From Hemibagrus wyckioides (Eukaryota > Chordata > Actinopteri > Siluriformes > Bagridae), in contig NC_080720.1 in the NCBI RefSeq assembly GCF_019097595.1, positions 30,890,852 through 30,954,851 of the forward strand: a DNA stretch of 64,000 nt, written 5' to 3'. Of the stretch, positions 13,501 through 26,947 are shown one piece after another. Made by a program: the position numbers and the translations under genes. The notes under the pieces were generated by a model. That model did no database searches, was not told the DNA's origin, and saw nothing but the letters and a program-made list of their open reading frames with translations. The stretch's first letter is position 1. Every line of letters begins with the position of its first letter.

Positions 13501-14470
13501 GTGAGACAGGAAGAGGCAAGGAGGGAGTGGGTGAGTGAGTGAGGGAGAGAGGGAGTGAGGGAGGGAGAGAGGGAGTGAGGGAGGGAGAGAGGGAGGGTGT
13601 GAGGTAGAGAGGGGGTGAGAGAGGGAGTGAGTGAGTCAGTCAGGGAGTGAGTGACGGAGGGAAGGAGGGAGTGAGTGAGTCAGTCAGGGAGTGAGTGACA
13701 GAGGGAAGGAGGGAGTGAGTGAGTCAGTCAGGGAGTGAGTGACAGAGGGATGGAGGGAGTGAGTGAGTCAGTCAGGGAGTGAGTGACAGAGGGAAGGAGG
13801 GAGTGAGTGAGTCAGTCAGGGACTGAGTGACGGAGGGAAGGAGGGAGTGAGTGAGTCAGTCAGGGAGTGAGTGACAGAGGGAAGGAGGGAGTGAGTGAGT
13901 CAGTCAGGGAGTGAGTGACAGAGGGATGGAGGGAGTGAGTGAGTCAGTCAGGGAGTGAGTGAGTAAGGAGGGGAGGAAAGGAAGGAGTCAGTGAGTGAGT
14001 GAGTGAGTGAGTGAGGGAATGATTGAGTGAATGAGTGAGGGAGGGAATGAGGGCGTGAGAAAGGGGGGGAGGAAACGAGTGAGCAAGGGATTGAAGGGAG
14101 GGAGTGAGGGAGTGAGGGAGTGAAGGAGTGAGGGTTTGAGGGAAGGATTTATGGAGGGAGGGAGGGTGGGAGTAAGAGTGAGTGTGGGAGTGGGGGAAGA
14201 ATTGAGGGAGGGAGGGAGTGAGTGAGTGAGGGAGCAAGAGAAGGAGTGAGGGAAGGTGTGAGGGAGCGAGGAAAGGAGTGAGGAAAGGCGTAAAGGATTG
14301 AGTGAGGGAGTGAGTGATGGAGGGAGTGAAGGAAGGATAGAAAGAGGGAGTGAAGGAAGGATAGAAAGAGGGAGTGAGGGAAGGATAGAAAGAGGGTGGG
14401 AGGGAGTGAGAGAATGAGTGAGAGAGTAAGGGAAGGTGTGAATGAGGGAGGGAGGGAGGGAGGGATACTT
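13500..14470. repeat. GAGT/GGGA minisatellite with a 44-bp higher-order unit
   Basis: The word CAGTCAGGGA recurs at 13637, 13681, 13725, 13769, 13813, 13857, 13901 and 13945 (GACT variant at 13813), exactly 44 bp apart: eight units in perfect register. Flanks are looser GAGT/GGGA repeats up to 14463. Confidence 0.95.
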
Positions 14471-15017
14471 TTACTCCATACTTTTTCTAGATTTGGAAGC
14501 AGAAATTAAAAAATAGAAAGAGAAAGGAAATGAAAGCGATGATAAAAAGTGGGACATTAAAAGCTAAGGAAATAAAAAAAAAAATTTAAAAAGAGGGAAG
14601 GCTATGAGAAGAAAGGAAATGACAAGAATAAGGAAATGAAAAAGAAAAGGAAGAAAAAGGAAAGGGCTGTAAATACGGATGAAAGGAAAGGAAATGGTTG
14701 AGGAAAAGGAAAGGAAGCATGCAGATTTCAATTTCATGAGAGAAGAGAAGGCAAAGAAATGGAAATGGTGAGGAAAAGAAGGGGGGAAATTAAGACAGGC
14801 AAGGAAAGGAAAAGAAATGGAAGATAAAGAGGAAGAAAAGAAAAGAAAATATGAAAGAAAAAAGGAAAGAAACGGGTGAGGAAAAGAGGAGAGGGTAGAC
14901 GGAAAAAAGAGGATAGGAAAGGAATGGAACAGAGGGGAAAAAAGAAAGGAAAAGGAAAGGATAGGATAGGAGAGGAGGAAAGAAATGGAGCAGAAAGTAA
15001 AGGGATGAAAAGAAAAG

Positions 15018-15055
<38 letters not shown>
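14471..15055. repeat. Polypurine tract (GGAAA-type)
   Basis: About 570 bases of AAAG/GGAAA sequence with few pyrimidines on the plus strand, ending in (GA)n at 15021-15052. Together with the preceding minisatellite this makes about 1.5 kb of near-homopurine strand. Confidence 0.85.
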
Positions 15056-15056
<1 letters not shown>

Positions 15057-15139
15057 AAACTGCATGTCACTTGTATTTTTTCCAGGTGTGCTCACTTCCT
15101 CCATCATCTCACGCTTTTTCCTTCCTCATCATCACCTGT

Positions 15140-15176
<37 letters not shown>

Positions 15177-15221
15177 CTCTCTGTGATGACAGGTTACAGC
15201 TGCGCAGTGTTGATGGTGTAG

Positions 15222-15380
15222 CAGCAGATCGAGAGCGGCTCTGTACTCACCCAGCCGCTGGAACGCTTCAGTCGCAGCGTGTCGGAGATTCTGCATGCTG
15301 TCGCAAAGGATCCAGCGGTGCGAACAGCTGTGGAGCCTCACAGTGACCCTCACATCTGGAGGGAGATTGTGGACCTGTGA
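15222..15380 (+). other. Orphan exon-like reading frame, 52 aa plus stop
   Basis: The frame starting directly after a TAG at 15219-15221 (a possible splice acceptor) reads 52 residues of mixed, protein-like composition (for example ERFSRSVSEILHAVAKD and DPHIWREIVDL) and ends in TGA at 15378-15380. It is the only non-repetitive coding-looking stretch in the first 17 kb. The acceptor has a poor pyrimidine tract and no upstream exon was found, so it may be the last exon of an unseen gene, a retro-copy fragment or chance. I do not recognise the family. Confidence 0.25.
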
Positions 15381-15562
15381 AAATTCACCTTGTCCTACTT
15401 GTAGCTCACGGCAACAGTAACAGCAGCATCGGCTGCACCAACAAGTTGTGCTTCACACACACACACACACACGCACACACGCACGCACGCACACACACCA
15501 CACACACGCACACACACTATCGCTCTGTCACTGTTTCCCTCCTTTCTCCTGCGCAATCGCTG

Positions 15563-15600
<38 letters not shown>

Positions 15601-15854
15601 GCTAGCCAATCAGGACAGCCGGATGGGAGCCACCACCCAATTGGCTGAATCAAGAGAGAGGCAATGGTGTAATGTTTGTTTTGAAAGGCGGGAGCCAAGT
15701 GTGTGCAATGTATGTGTGCATTGTGCAGTGTGTGTGCATTGTGCAGTGTGTGTGTGTGTGTGTGTTTAGGAGAGTGAGCACGACCTGTTAAAGAGTAAAC
15801 AGCACTTGTTTGTATACACTGAACTCTGCAAATGTTACCAGTGAAATTGTGGTC
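15381..15854. other. CA and TG microsatellites, no gene
   Basis: (CA)n at about 15454-15518, (TG)n at 15565-15597 and 15736-15767. Nothing else recognisable. Confidence 0.7.
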
Positions 15855-16265
15855 ACTTTAAAGCCATAACATTAAAACCACCGCGCTAATAGAGTGCACG
15901 TGCCACCAAAACAGTGGTGAGACGTCAAAGCATGACCTCCAGAAGACCTCTGAAGGTGTGCTGTGGTATCTGAAGTCATCCACATGATGATGGCCAGAAC
16001 TCCAGCAGAACATTTTCCAGAGCGTCACACTGCCTCCACCAGGCTTGCCTTCTTCCCATAATGCCTTAATGAGCGTGGGAGCCCATGATACTGGCACCGG
16101 TTCACCAGCTGCCCTTTCTCATCTGGACCAGATTTGGTAGGTAATAATCACTGAATACCAGGAACACACCACAAGACCTGACCCAGTCGTCTTACCATTA
16201 CAATTTATCTCGTCACATTATTTCTGCTTCCAACACATTGTTCATTCACTGCCTAATATATCTCA
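15855..16265. mobile_element. Degenerate relative of the MITE at 3199
   Basis: Shares the near-terminal words GCCATAACATTAAAACCAC and AGGTGTGCTGTGGTATCTG and, near its far end, the GCCTAATATATCTCACC wording seen in the 3199-3594 element. Both ends are eroded and no clean inverted repeat remains. Confidence 0.6.
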
Positions 16266-17280
<1,015 letters not shown>

Positions 17281-17289
17281 CTACCTTGA

Positions 17290-17484
17290 AAAAAAAGCGA
17301 AAGTGTAAATGTCACGAGCGTTTTGTCCCTTTCCGCGCGCCGTAGCATTAAGCTTCACAACAACAGCCGCCTGTAGTCAGCAACGTTCTGCGGCGACTCG
17401 CTGTGCCTGTTTACCTCATCACAGTGCAGGACATATAAACCGGACATTTCTTCCTTTCTTCCTCACGTGTCGTGTATCTGACCG
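17290..17484 (+). promoter_or_regulatory. als2: als2 CpG-rich promoter and non-coding exon 1
   Basis: After kilobases of AT-rich DNA the composition switches abruptly to CpG-rich (GCGCGCCG, GCGGCGACTCG) from about 17310 to 17640. A consensus donor (ACCG then GTAAGT at 17485) can join to the acceptor before the coding exon at 18458. This fits a CpG-island promoter with an untranslated first exon. The transcription start is not determinable. Confidence 0.6.
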
Positions 17485-17919
17485 GTAAGTTCACGCTGTC
17501 GCTGTTTAGCCTCACACACGCTCACACACACACACGCGCGCGCGCGCACGCACAGCTGGACCAGCCGTTAATACAGGTTTAATCCTGAGCGGCGAACGAA
17601 CGCGCTGTCATCACACCGGCCGAGTCCCAAACGGCTCCTTTCTCCCTACATAGCTCTCGCGCGACATAGGGTATGAAATAGTGATTTGTGCACTATATAG
17701 TGCACTAAGTATTAATGGCGTAGGTATTTGGAATCGGGCCACTGGGTTAGCTAGGTAGCTAGTACATTCATTGGGCAATCGTAATGATATTTATTTCTTA
17801 TTTTGGTTGATTAAATATATCTAGTTAATTATTCATCTTTGTTGATTGTAAGGCTGTAAATATGGGTTCTTATTTCTTACACTAACCTGTCACCTGATTC
17901 AGGACATCTCTGTAATTGA

Positions 17920-17956
<37 letters not shown>

Positions 17957-18328
17957 GGTTTGGTGGTATTAATATAATGCTAGACTTACAAAATAATAAA
18001 AAAAAAAGGTTACAAAAATGAATTAACTTTGAATATTTTTTGTATATATTTTATTGTTTAATTTTTTTAAAGAATAAAAATATTTAAATAAAAAAATGAG
18101 AAACCAAGAAAATAATAAATTAAGGGACAAAATAAGGAAATGGAAAAAAAATGTTTGTTCATGCAATAAGTGTCATATTTAATCCAAGAAAACATTTTTA
18201 TGTAAGAAAAAAAAAATGTTTATTTTATTATTCAGACACGTTTTAGTGAAAGACAGTTACAGAGATTTCTTTTTCTTGGAAAATATTTCATCTTTATTTA
18301 TTTATTTATAATCATTTCATCTGTTCAT

Positions 18329-18369
18329 TTTCATATATTTACATACAAACAGTATGTAAATATATGAAA
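18329..18369. repeat. Perfect 18-bp inverted repeat, 5-nt loop
   Basis: TTTCATATATTTACATAC at 18329-18346 is followed by AAACA and its exact reverse complement at 18352-18369. It lies in the first als2 intron, about 90 bp before exon 2. Confidence 0.9.
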
Positions 18370-18490
18370 TGATATGATAGCTCTTTCCTGAGCTATCTAA
18401 CGTTGACACGTCTACAGAATGACATGAGGTTAACTGTATCGCTGTGTTTGCCGGCAGGTTCGGTCGTGTGAACGTGTGTGTCTGTCAGCC

Positions 18491-18530
18491 ATGCTGCTTC
18501 ACTTGCCATGAGATGACATGGATAAACTGA
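18491..18530 (+). promoter_or_regulatory. als2: Three short upstream ORFs at the als2 start
   Basis: Exon 2 (from 18458) contains ATG at 18491 (stop 18509-18511), ATG at 18508 (stop 18514-18516) and ATG at 18513 (stop 18528-18530, overlapping the main frame), all before or across the main ATG at 18518. They are seen directly; an effect on translation is inferred. Confidence 0.6.
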
Positions 18531-21500
18531 AGAGGTGAGATCTGATGATAATATGAGAACCTGGGAGTGATCAGCTTCTCTCTTTTCCTTCTTCATGCAT
18601 GTTCAGAGTTTTCATTAGAACTAGAACTGGCCTCTGGGGCATCATGAGGTCTCGTTATGACTCTGGTTATGAATACCAGCTGCTTGAGAGTGAGAAATAT
18701 TTAGAGTTTCCCTTTTCTCCAGTGCTCTCAGGGCTTTTGTAACAGGTAATGTGACTGTTAATGTTAAGGGGACTTTCTTTTCTTTGTGTGTGTGTGTGTG
18801 TGCAGTTTGGTTGAGGAGGAAAGCTCTCAGGAGCGAGGAGAGCTACACACATGGAGAGGTTACTCCTACAGCGTCACTCCAGAGAAAGTGCTCCTCTCTC
18901 GACCCGTGCTCCAGGCTGCCCTCGGGGCTAAACATGGAGTTCTCTTGTTAGAGGGTAAGAAGCACAGCTAATACATTCAGTGAATCAGGTATACAGTTGT
19001 ATCACAGACTAATGGAGTCTTTATTTACCTGCGGTCAGGTGGGCAGGTGTACAGTTTTGGAGAATTACCATGGAAACAGAACCCGTCATGTATGAAAACG
19101 ACAGACCCTATTTTGGAGGCGGGTCTGAGCGAGAAGCGCGTGGTTTCCGTGGCTGCGGGGACGCTCCACAATGGGGCGGTGACGGAGGATGGAGCCGTGC
19201 ACATGTGGGGGGATAATACGTACGGTCAGTGCGGCCTGTCAGGACTCTCGGTCGTCCCTAATCCCACTCCCGTGGGCGTGGTGGCCAGTGAGATCGTGCC
19301 CCCTCGGCCGGTGAGGATCGCGGAGCTGGCGTGTGGCGAACAGCACACGCTGGCACTTTCGGTTACGCATGAGGTGTGGTCATGGGGCAGCGGCTGCCAG
19401 TTGGGCTTGCACGCCACGTCTTTTCCCGTCTGGAAGCCGCACAAGGTGGAGCACCTAGCCGGAAGACATGTACTACAGGTAGCATGCGGAGCCTCGCACA
19501 GCCTTGCGCTGGTGCGCTGCCCACCTCCTCCTCATGATCCGCGAAGACCTCCCGAAGACAAATGTGGCCAGTGCAACCAATCACTTTACACCATGACCGA
19601 CAAGGAGGATCATGTCATCATCTCAGATAGCCACTACTGCCCCCTTGGCGTAGAACTCGACGAAGACGATAACAAATCTTCCCTGGAGTACGGTCGCGTT
19701 CACGGGTCTCCTAGTTCGAGGGGCAAGATGAAAAGCTCTCCATCTGAACCGCTTCTAATGACGCACACGTCCATGTCTAGCTTTGTCCATGCACATACTT
19801 CTGTTCCTGAATCTCAGGATCAGGATCAAACGGCAGGGGAAGTGTCAGTTCAGTCTGAAACTAAAGATCTGGAGCAGTCTCAAGCTCCGGTGGCTAACGG
19901 TGAGGTGTTTGAAACAGCCACAGAGCCAAGCACTCATGAGACAGAGAACACCAAGAGTGCCCAGGGGTCAATTGGGACAGGCCCCAAATCCTCTCAATAC
20001 CCAGACGAGCAGGCACTCAAAGATTACCTGAAGAGGCTTTCGGATCAGACGCAGGCCGAGCAGACAGCTAAGAGCCCCAGTACAGCTCAGTGTGCACAGG
20101 TTAGTGACTCAGTACACAGATGGCGGTTAAAACAGTGGGTTTAGCAGGTAAATGTCTTAAATAGCCCGAGGATGTTGATAGAACAGTTCGGATTGATGTT
20201 CATGTCTTTTATTCATTTCAATCGGTAATTTAAAAGCCAACAATTGAAGTGAATCAATGCAACATTTATGAACTGATATTAAAAGAAAAGGACACAACTG
20301 GTGAGTAAAAATTATTCATGACTTTCAGATGTAAATAATTTAGCATGTTAGCATGGTGACTTTTAAAATAGTCCTACTCCGTGTCATGTATCGATGACGG
20401 CAGGTTTAAATATTGTTGCCTTACGGATTTAATGTGGAAGGCGGGGTTTAAACTGATGAATTGTTTTGTATTTCTAGTTGTAAAATTAAACTGAGAGCTT
20501 CAGAAAGTTGTTTTGTATGCATGACCCTAACAACCTGGTAGGCAGTGAGGGCACCTAGGAACCTAGGGCACCTACTTTTACTGGAGCTTTGTTTAACAAA
20601 AACAGCAAGGCCATTGTCAGCTCTCTTGGTGTCTCTGTCTCACTGACTGAAACAGAATATAATGCTGGTCATGTCATTCTTAACCACACACAGGTGTAAC
20701 CAGTCACTCATTACCCACTCATGCTCCGTAAAACCGCTTTATTTCACAGCTGGTGTTTCATCATGGCCTCACTGCCACAGTGGGACCTATTATAAACTTC
20801 CAGAACTATCTCTGCATAGTCTTCAGGAAAATGCTCTCTCTTTTGTCCTCACAGCCTGTCACTGAGCCGACTGTCGTTTTCACCTTGGACTCCTCGACCC
20901 CCGTGGCACAGTCGGTCACCCCGATGGGCTCTGCTCTGAACAACCTGGTGGTCTCTTATGCGTCGGCCGTAGGGGAGAGAGTCGCGTCCACGTACGAGGC
21001 CCTCTCTCTGAGGAAGGTCATCAGCTACTGGGTGAGCGTAAGAATTTATCCATTGTGTTCGTCACATAATAACAGCTTTTTATTCTCCAAATAAGTTCAA
21101 TTATGTGGAACATATGGTTTATTTAGGCCTGTCTTGAACTTTGTGTGTGTGTGTGTCCAGGGTCCAGTTGAGGAGAGAGTGCGTCAGGAGGAGCATAAAC
21201 AAGGCAAGAAAAGCTCGAGTCTGGGAGACATCCGTGAAGAGGAGGCTGAGGGGTTGAGTCGCCGCCTCTCACTCCCCGGCTTGCTCTCACAGGGTACATG
21301 CGCTCTCCATATCTTATACCACCACATGTGTAAGTCTGCATGCGCGTGTGTGTGTGTGTGTGTGTGTGGCATCCATGCTCAAGTTGTTCCCTTGACTGAC
21401 CGCATAGGTGTGTGTCTGCATGTATGTAAGTATGCCACTGTGACTATAAGGAATGGCTTACGAGGTCTTGCAGTTCTGTCTGTGTCTCCGGCTTGCTGTT

Positions 21501-23881
21501 TGGAATTATTGGCACCCTTCATAACACATAGAGCAACTGTGAAGTTTGGCATATTTTTTGCCAAATTATTATTAATTAATTAATTAATTTATTTATTTAT
21601 ACATTTATTTTATTATTTTATTATATTATTATTTTTGCATTACCCGACTGTTTTGTCTCTTTTTGTGTTTTATTTCCTGCCGATTAGCAGCATTTTAAAT
21701 ACTTTTTTTTTTTCTTTATCATCAGCTGGGGTCTATATGCATTGCTACGATGCATATAGACCCCAGCTGTTATAATATATATATATAAAATATATTATAC
21801 AACAGACTGGAACTGAAACGTCTGATTAAAATGATTAAAAATAAATAATAAATAAGCTGATGAATAATCTCCATGTGAACAAATGACAAAATGTTTTATT
21901 GATTAAATTAAAAAATGTCAAAATCTTTCCTTCAGTTCCATTTAATTTAAAATAATAAAAAAAAAATGTTCTAAAATATATTACAACAATGACAATGTCT
22001 GAGAATCATCACATACTTTATAAATTAAATCTTTATTAATTTATTAATATACTTTTAAATTTGTTCAATGATTATTTAGAGACCTCAATATCAACCATTT
22101 TTTTTAAATAATTTTTTTTTATTCCAAGAAGGCAATTTTTGCTTTTGTTTTCAGTGAAATATTTCTATCAGTTGTGTGTAATGTTTGTCTTTTTTCTTAA
22201 TGGGTGCTAATAATTCTGGACTGTATTGTACTGAAAGGAAAGAGCTGAAAGGTTCTGGTTTTCAGCGTGACTGTGTCATAAAAATAAAAGACAGAAGTGA
22301 AAGCAAAAGACAAAAAGGAAATCACAAGATGAATGAAGGTCTTGCCACAAAATTCCAGGAATGGATCGTTCCTTCATCCAGGAAGAGACGAAGGAATGTT
22401 TTAAGGAAAAAATAAAATGTGGTGTAGGAATAGGAAACTAATGAACGACAGGATGGTGTGATGAAGCTGAAGCTCTCTCTCTCTGAACGCAACAACTTCG
22501 GTATACACTGGGTCTGTAGCTCCGCCTACGTCACGTGGCTTTTGTGGTTTAAAAAGTATCCAATATTTTATTTTTCTAAGAAAATGACCAATGGTGTGGC
22601 TAGATAAGAGCCTTCTTCCTGAAGCTGCATTTAAACTGCATTTTGGAAGAAGGCACCATTGAAGTCCACTATATGAAGAAAAATCTTGAAATGTTTTCCT
22701 CAAAAAACATAATTTCTTTACGACTGAAGAAAGAAAGACATGAACGTCTTGGATGACCGGGGGATGAGGAAATTATCTGTAGATTTTTGTTCTAGAAGTG
22801 AACTTCTGTAAAGATCAGTTATTTCCAGTGAGAGCAGGCGCACTTCATCACCTTGCCGCCTTTCAGCCTTAACTTTCTCCTTTCTCCCCTCTCCTGTTCT
22901 TACCTTCTTCCTAAACAACAGATGGACCTCTGCAGGGATGGAACAAACACAGCGTGACAGCAATGTGTGTGTGTGTGTGTCCTATTCATGCTTCCACCTG
23001 ACAACGTGTCTTTGTGTATATGTATGTGTGTGTGTGCGTGTCTTTCTTTCTTTGTGTGTGTGTGTGTTTCCGTAGATGCCATTTGTTTCTCGGCTGCGTC
23101 GGTGAATTATTCATGCGAACACGCTGCGCCGAGCTTTTTTTCTTTCCTGGTTTTGCTGAATTAGGAAACAGAGCTTACAGAGGGGGATTAATCCACAATT
23201 TGGCAACGGAAATGAATAATCAGGCTGCGAATCATGTTTTATTCAATTTTATCAGATTTACACGTAAACAAACTATTTAATAATGATGGTTTGATCGAAT
23301 TCTCTGAGATTTCTGCTCACGCTTCAGAACAGTTATCTGATAAAGCCGTGACGTCGGCGCGACACGTTCATGACTTATTAAATACTTCCCTGGACAGAAT
23401 CGTGAAATCTGACGTTCCGATCCGATACTGGAACGTTTTCCTATTTCATTTATTTTTTCATATCTCATATCTATAGAAAAATCTATCATCATTGATACGG
23501 TGAGGTTTATTTAAGATTCATGGAAGGAGTCTCCAGTGTCGATGCTTTATTTTTATTTTTTTTCTTGGGTCCATTGACCACACTAACTAGTCTCATGAAT
23601 GCGACTCAGCTGTTGTTGGTAAACTGCTGTGGTGTCAGAGGAATAAAACACTTCAGGATACTCTGTTCTAGGAAAATAATCAACTTCTATAATCATTTCT
23701 GGCAATAGTGATATAATAATTGATATAATAATTATGTCCTTTGTATAATTATTTCTCACTCTCTTTCTCTGTCTCTCTTTCTCTCTGTCTGTCTGTCTGT
23801 CTCTCTCCGTCTCTTTGTCTGTCTGTCTGTCTCTTTCTCTCTGTTTGTTTGTCTCTTTCTGTTTCTCTCTCTGTCTCTCTT

Positions 23882-23917
<36 letters not shown>

Positions 23918-24201
23918 ACACTCTTTTGTTCTCTCTTTCTCTCTCTGTCTGTCTGTCTCTCTCTGTCTGTCTGTCTCTCTTCTCTCTTTCGCTCTCTCTG
24001 TCTGTCTGTCTCTCTCTCTCTCTCTTTGTGTCTCTCTCTCTCTCTCTCTCTTTCTCTTTGTCTCTCTCTGTCTTTCTGTCTGTCACTGTCTCCCTCTCCC
24101 TCTCTCTTTCTCTGTCTTTCTGTATGCCTCTTTCTCTCTGTCTGTCTGTCTCTCTTCTCTCTTTCGCTCTCTCTGTCTGTCTGTCTCTCTCTCTCTCTCT
24201 T

Positions 24202-24253
<52 letters not shown>

Positions 24254-24359
24254 TGTCTCTCTCTGTCTTTCTGTCTGTCACTGTCTCCCTCTCCCTCTCT
24301 CTTTCTCTGTCTTTCTGTATGCCTCTTTCTCTCTGTCTGTCTCTCTTTCTCTCTATCTG

Positions 24360-24416
<57 letters not shown>

Positions 24417-24642
24417 GTCCCCACGTCTCTTACGGAGGGTGAGTCGGCCACGTGACTGCACCGTCGCCCTCACCCCAGCTGGTGTAGCTGAATCAGACGC
24501 CCGCTTGCCCTCTCTGCAGACGGAGGTGTGGAGCTGGGGGGAGGGGCAGGAGGGGCAGCTCGGACACGGAGATGTCCTGCCCAGGTCAGCTACCCACAAT
24601 GCACTGCACTGCGATATAGCTGACTGAATAGCAGAATAGCCC

Positions 24643-24694
<52 letters not shown>

Positions 24695-25387
24695 ATTATT
24701 ATTATTATTATTATTATTACTATTAGAGGGAGTCTAAACCCACACACACACACAACATAACTCTCATGCATTAATAATTCAAGAGATGGAATATTAGGTC
24801 AGTTCATCAGCTTGTCATGAATGTTTAGACATTTTTACAATGTCTATTTAAATCCTGGTACAAAGACAGAAAATAACTCTCAGAAGCTTGAAATGAAATA
24901 AAGGTCTCTTGGGAATTCTGAATTTTTCCGTGCCAGGAATAATCTCTTTCTCTTTCCATTTCTTCTTTCTCCGTTCAGACTGCAGCCGCTGTGTATTAAG
25001 AATCTGAGCGGTAAAGAGGTCATCAGAGTGGCTGCAGGTGCCCTCCACTCACTCGCCCTGACTGCCCAGTCACAGGTGTGTGTGTGTGTGTGTGTGTGTT
25101 TGTTTGTTTGTTTGTTGATACCAGAGGGTAGAAGTCCATGCATGTAAGGCAGGATGATCAGAAGTGTGTGTGTGTGTAATTATACAGCAGAGTGTATTGG
25201 TTAAGTGATAATTATGTGTGTTGTGGGACAGGTGTACTCCTGGGGCAGTAACAGCTTTGGTCAACTGGGGCACATGGAATCCCCCAGCACTGTGCCACGT
25301 CTTGCCAAGGTACACACACACACACACAGGATGTCCTTTCAGGGTCAAGTGCATTACACACTGCTCTGAACAATAATAAACTGATAT

Positions 25388-25477
<90 letters not shown>

Positions 25478-25641
25478 CAGACAGACATGCAGGTAGATAG
25501 ACAGGTAGATAAATAGATAGACAGGCAGACAGACAGACAGACAGACAGACATGCAGGTAGATAGACAGGTAGATAAATAGATAGACAGACAGACAGACAT
25601 GCAGGTAGATAGACAGGTAGATAAATAGATAGATAGACAGA

Positions 25642-25721
<80 letters not shown>

Positions 25722-26165
25722 TAGACAGACAGATAGATAGATAGATTGATAGATAGATACTTTATTCATCCCAATGGGAAATGTACATATCCTATCATTC
25801 CCCACATCCTAATGACACTCTGATACACACCTACACAAATCCTCCATCCTTTCGTCCTCCTCTTCGTACTCTCTGTTTGTCCTGTCCGTGGCTCTGTAGC
25901 TGTCAGAGGGGATTCGTGCATGGGACGTGGCGGCAGGACAGCACCACACTCTCCTGCTGGCCGACGGTGACTGCCTTCAGCCCATCCTCTACTACAGCGG
26001 TCAGCAGGTGAAGGAGGGATCCGGCGAGACAGCCCAGGAGGAGAGCGGAGGCTACACACAGCAACCCGTACTGCTGCCCTTCTGCATGAACGTCAGTGAG
26101 ACTCTATCGTGATCGTAGTGCTAACATCATTTAAGGTCATAATACCTTAACATAATACCATAACA

Positions 26166-26196
<31 letters not shown>

Positions 26197-26384
26197 ATGT
26201 AGCTGGGCTACGTGAGCAGTGTGAGCGCAGGTGGACAGATGTGTGCAGCGATAGCTGACCGCAACGTGGTGGGTTTAATCGCCAATCTCCACGAGCTGGC
26301 AGCAGCCGAGAGAAAGTACTACTGCAAACTGACCAACATCCAGAGCTCGCTTCTACAGCCACTGCTTAAACTGGGTAACTGGGT

Positions 26385-26418
<34 letters not shown>

Positions 26419-26880
26419 ATTTTAAAAATAGAATGGATGAAAACTATTGCATTCGACAAAAATATTTTTTTATATGTTGGTAGAATCTTTAAGCTCTGCG
26501 CTAGGCCCCGCCTGCACCGGACTCCTCCAGAATCTGATCGGTCGATTCAGCCGCCTGTCACAGTTGACCGGTCAGAACTCTGCATCCTTGACCTCCTTCC
26601 TGCGCCGCTCACGAGATCTCCGAGGCCTGATTCTCCTTGACAATGCGCATCTGTTCCTGGACACGTATTCTGAGCAAGTACACACACACATACACAGAAT
26701 CTGAGGTCATGATGACACACAATAGCATGCAAATATTACAGAAAATGCCGGAACGAATCAGTAATCTAATACAGATCTAATTTCCTGTTTCCTTTCTGTA
26801 GGTTCTGTGCTGCAGTGGGAAACATGCTGGTCATGGGCGGCTTTCAGGCTCTTGTTAAACCTTGCCAGTGAGTCAGTGTG

Positions 26881-26947
<67 letters not shown>

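Noticed and set aside
22185..22415. 76-codon [18 protein letters not shown]...
   Set aside because: Lies within an als2 intron, has no splice partners and is AT/GA-rich; treated as chance.
23741..24644. Ser-Leu-rich ORFs up to 270 codons
   Set aside because: CT microsatellite read-through into the true als2 exon 24416-24584, whose correct frame is set by splicing.
26674..26690. Canonical GT donor after CAA at 26678 for als2
   Set aside because: It would splice into the next exon in the wrong frame; the GC donor restores the conserved sequence.
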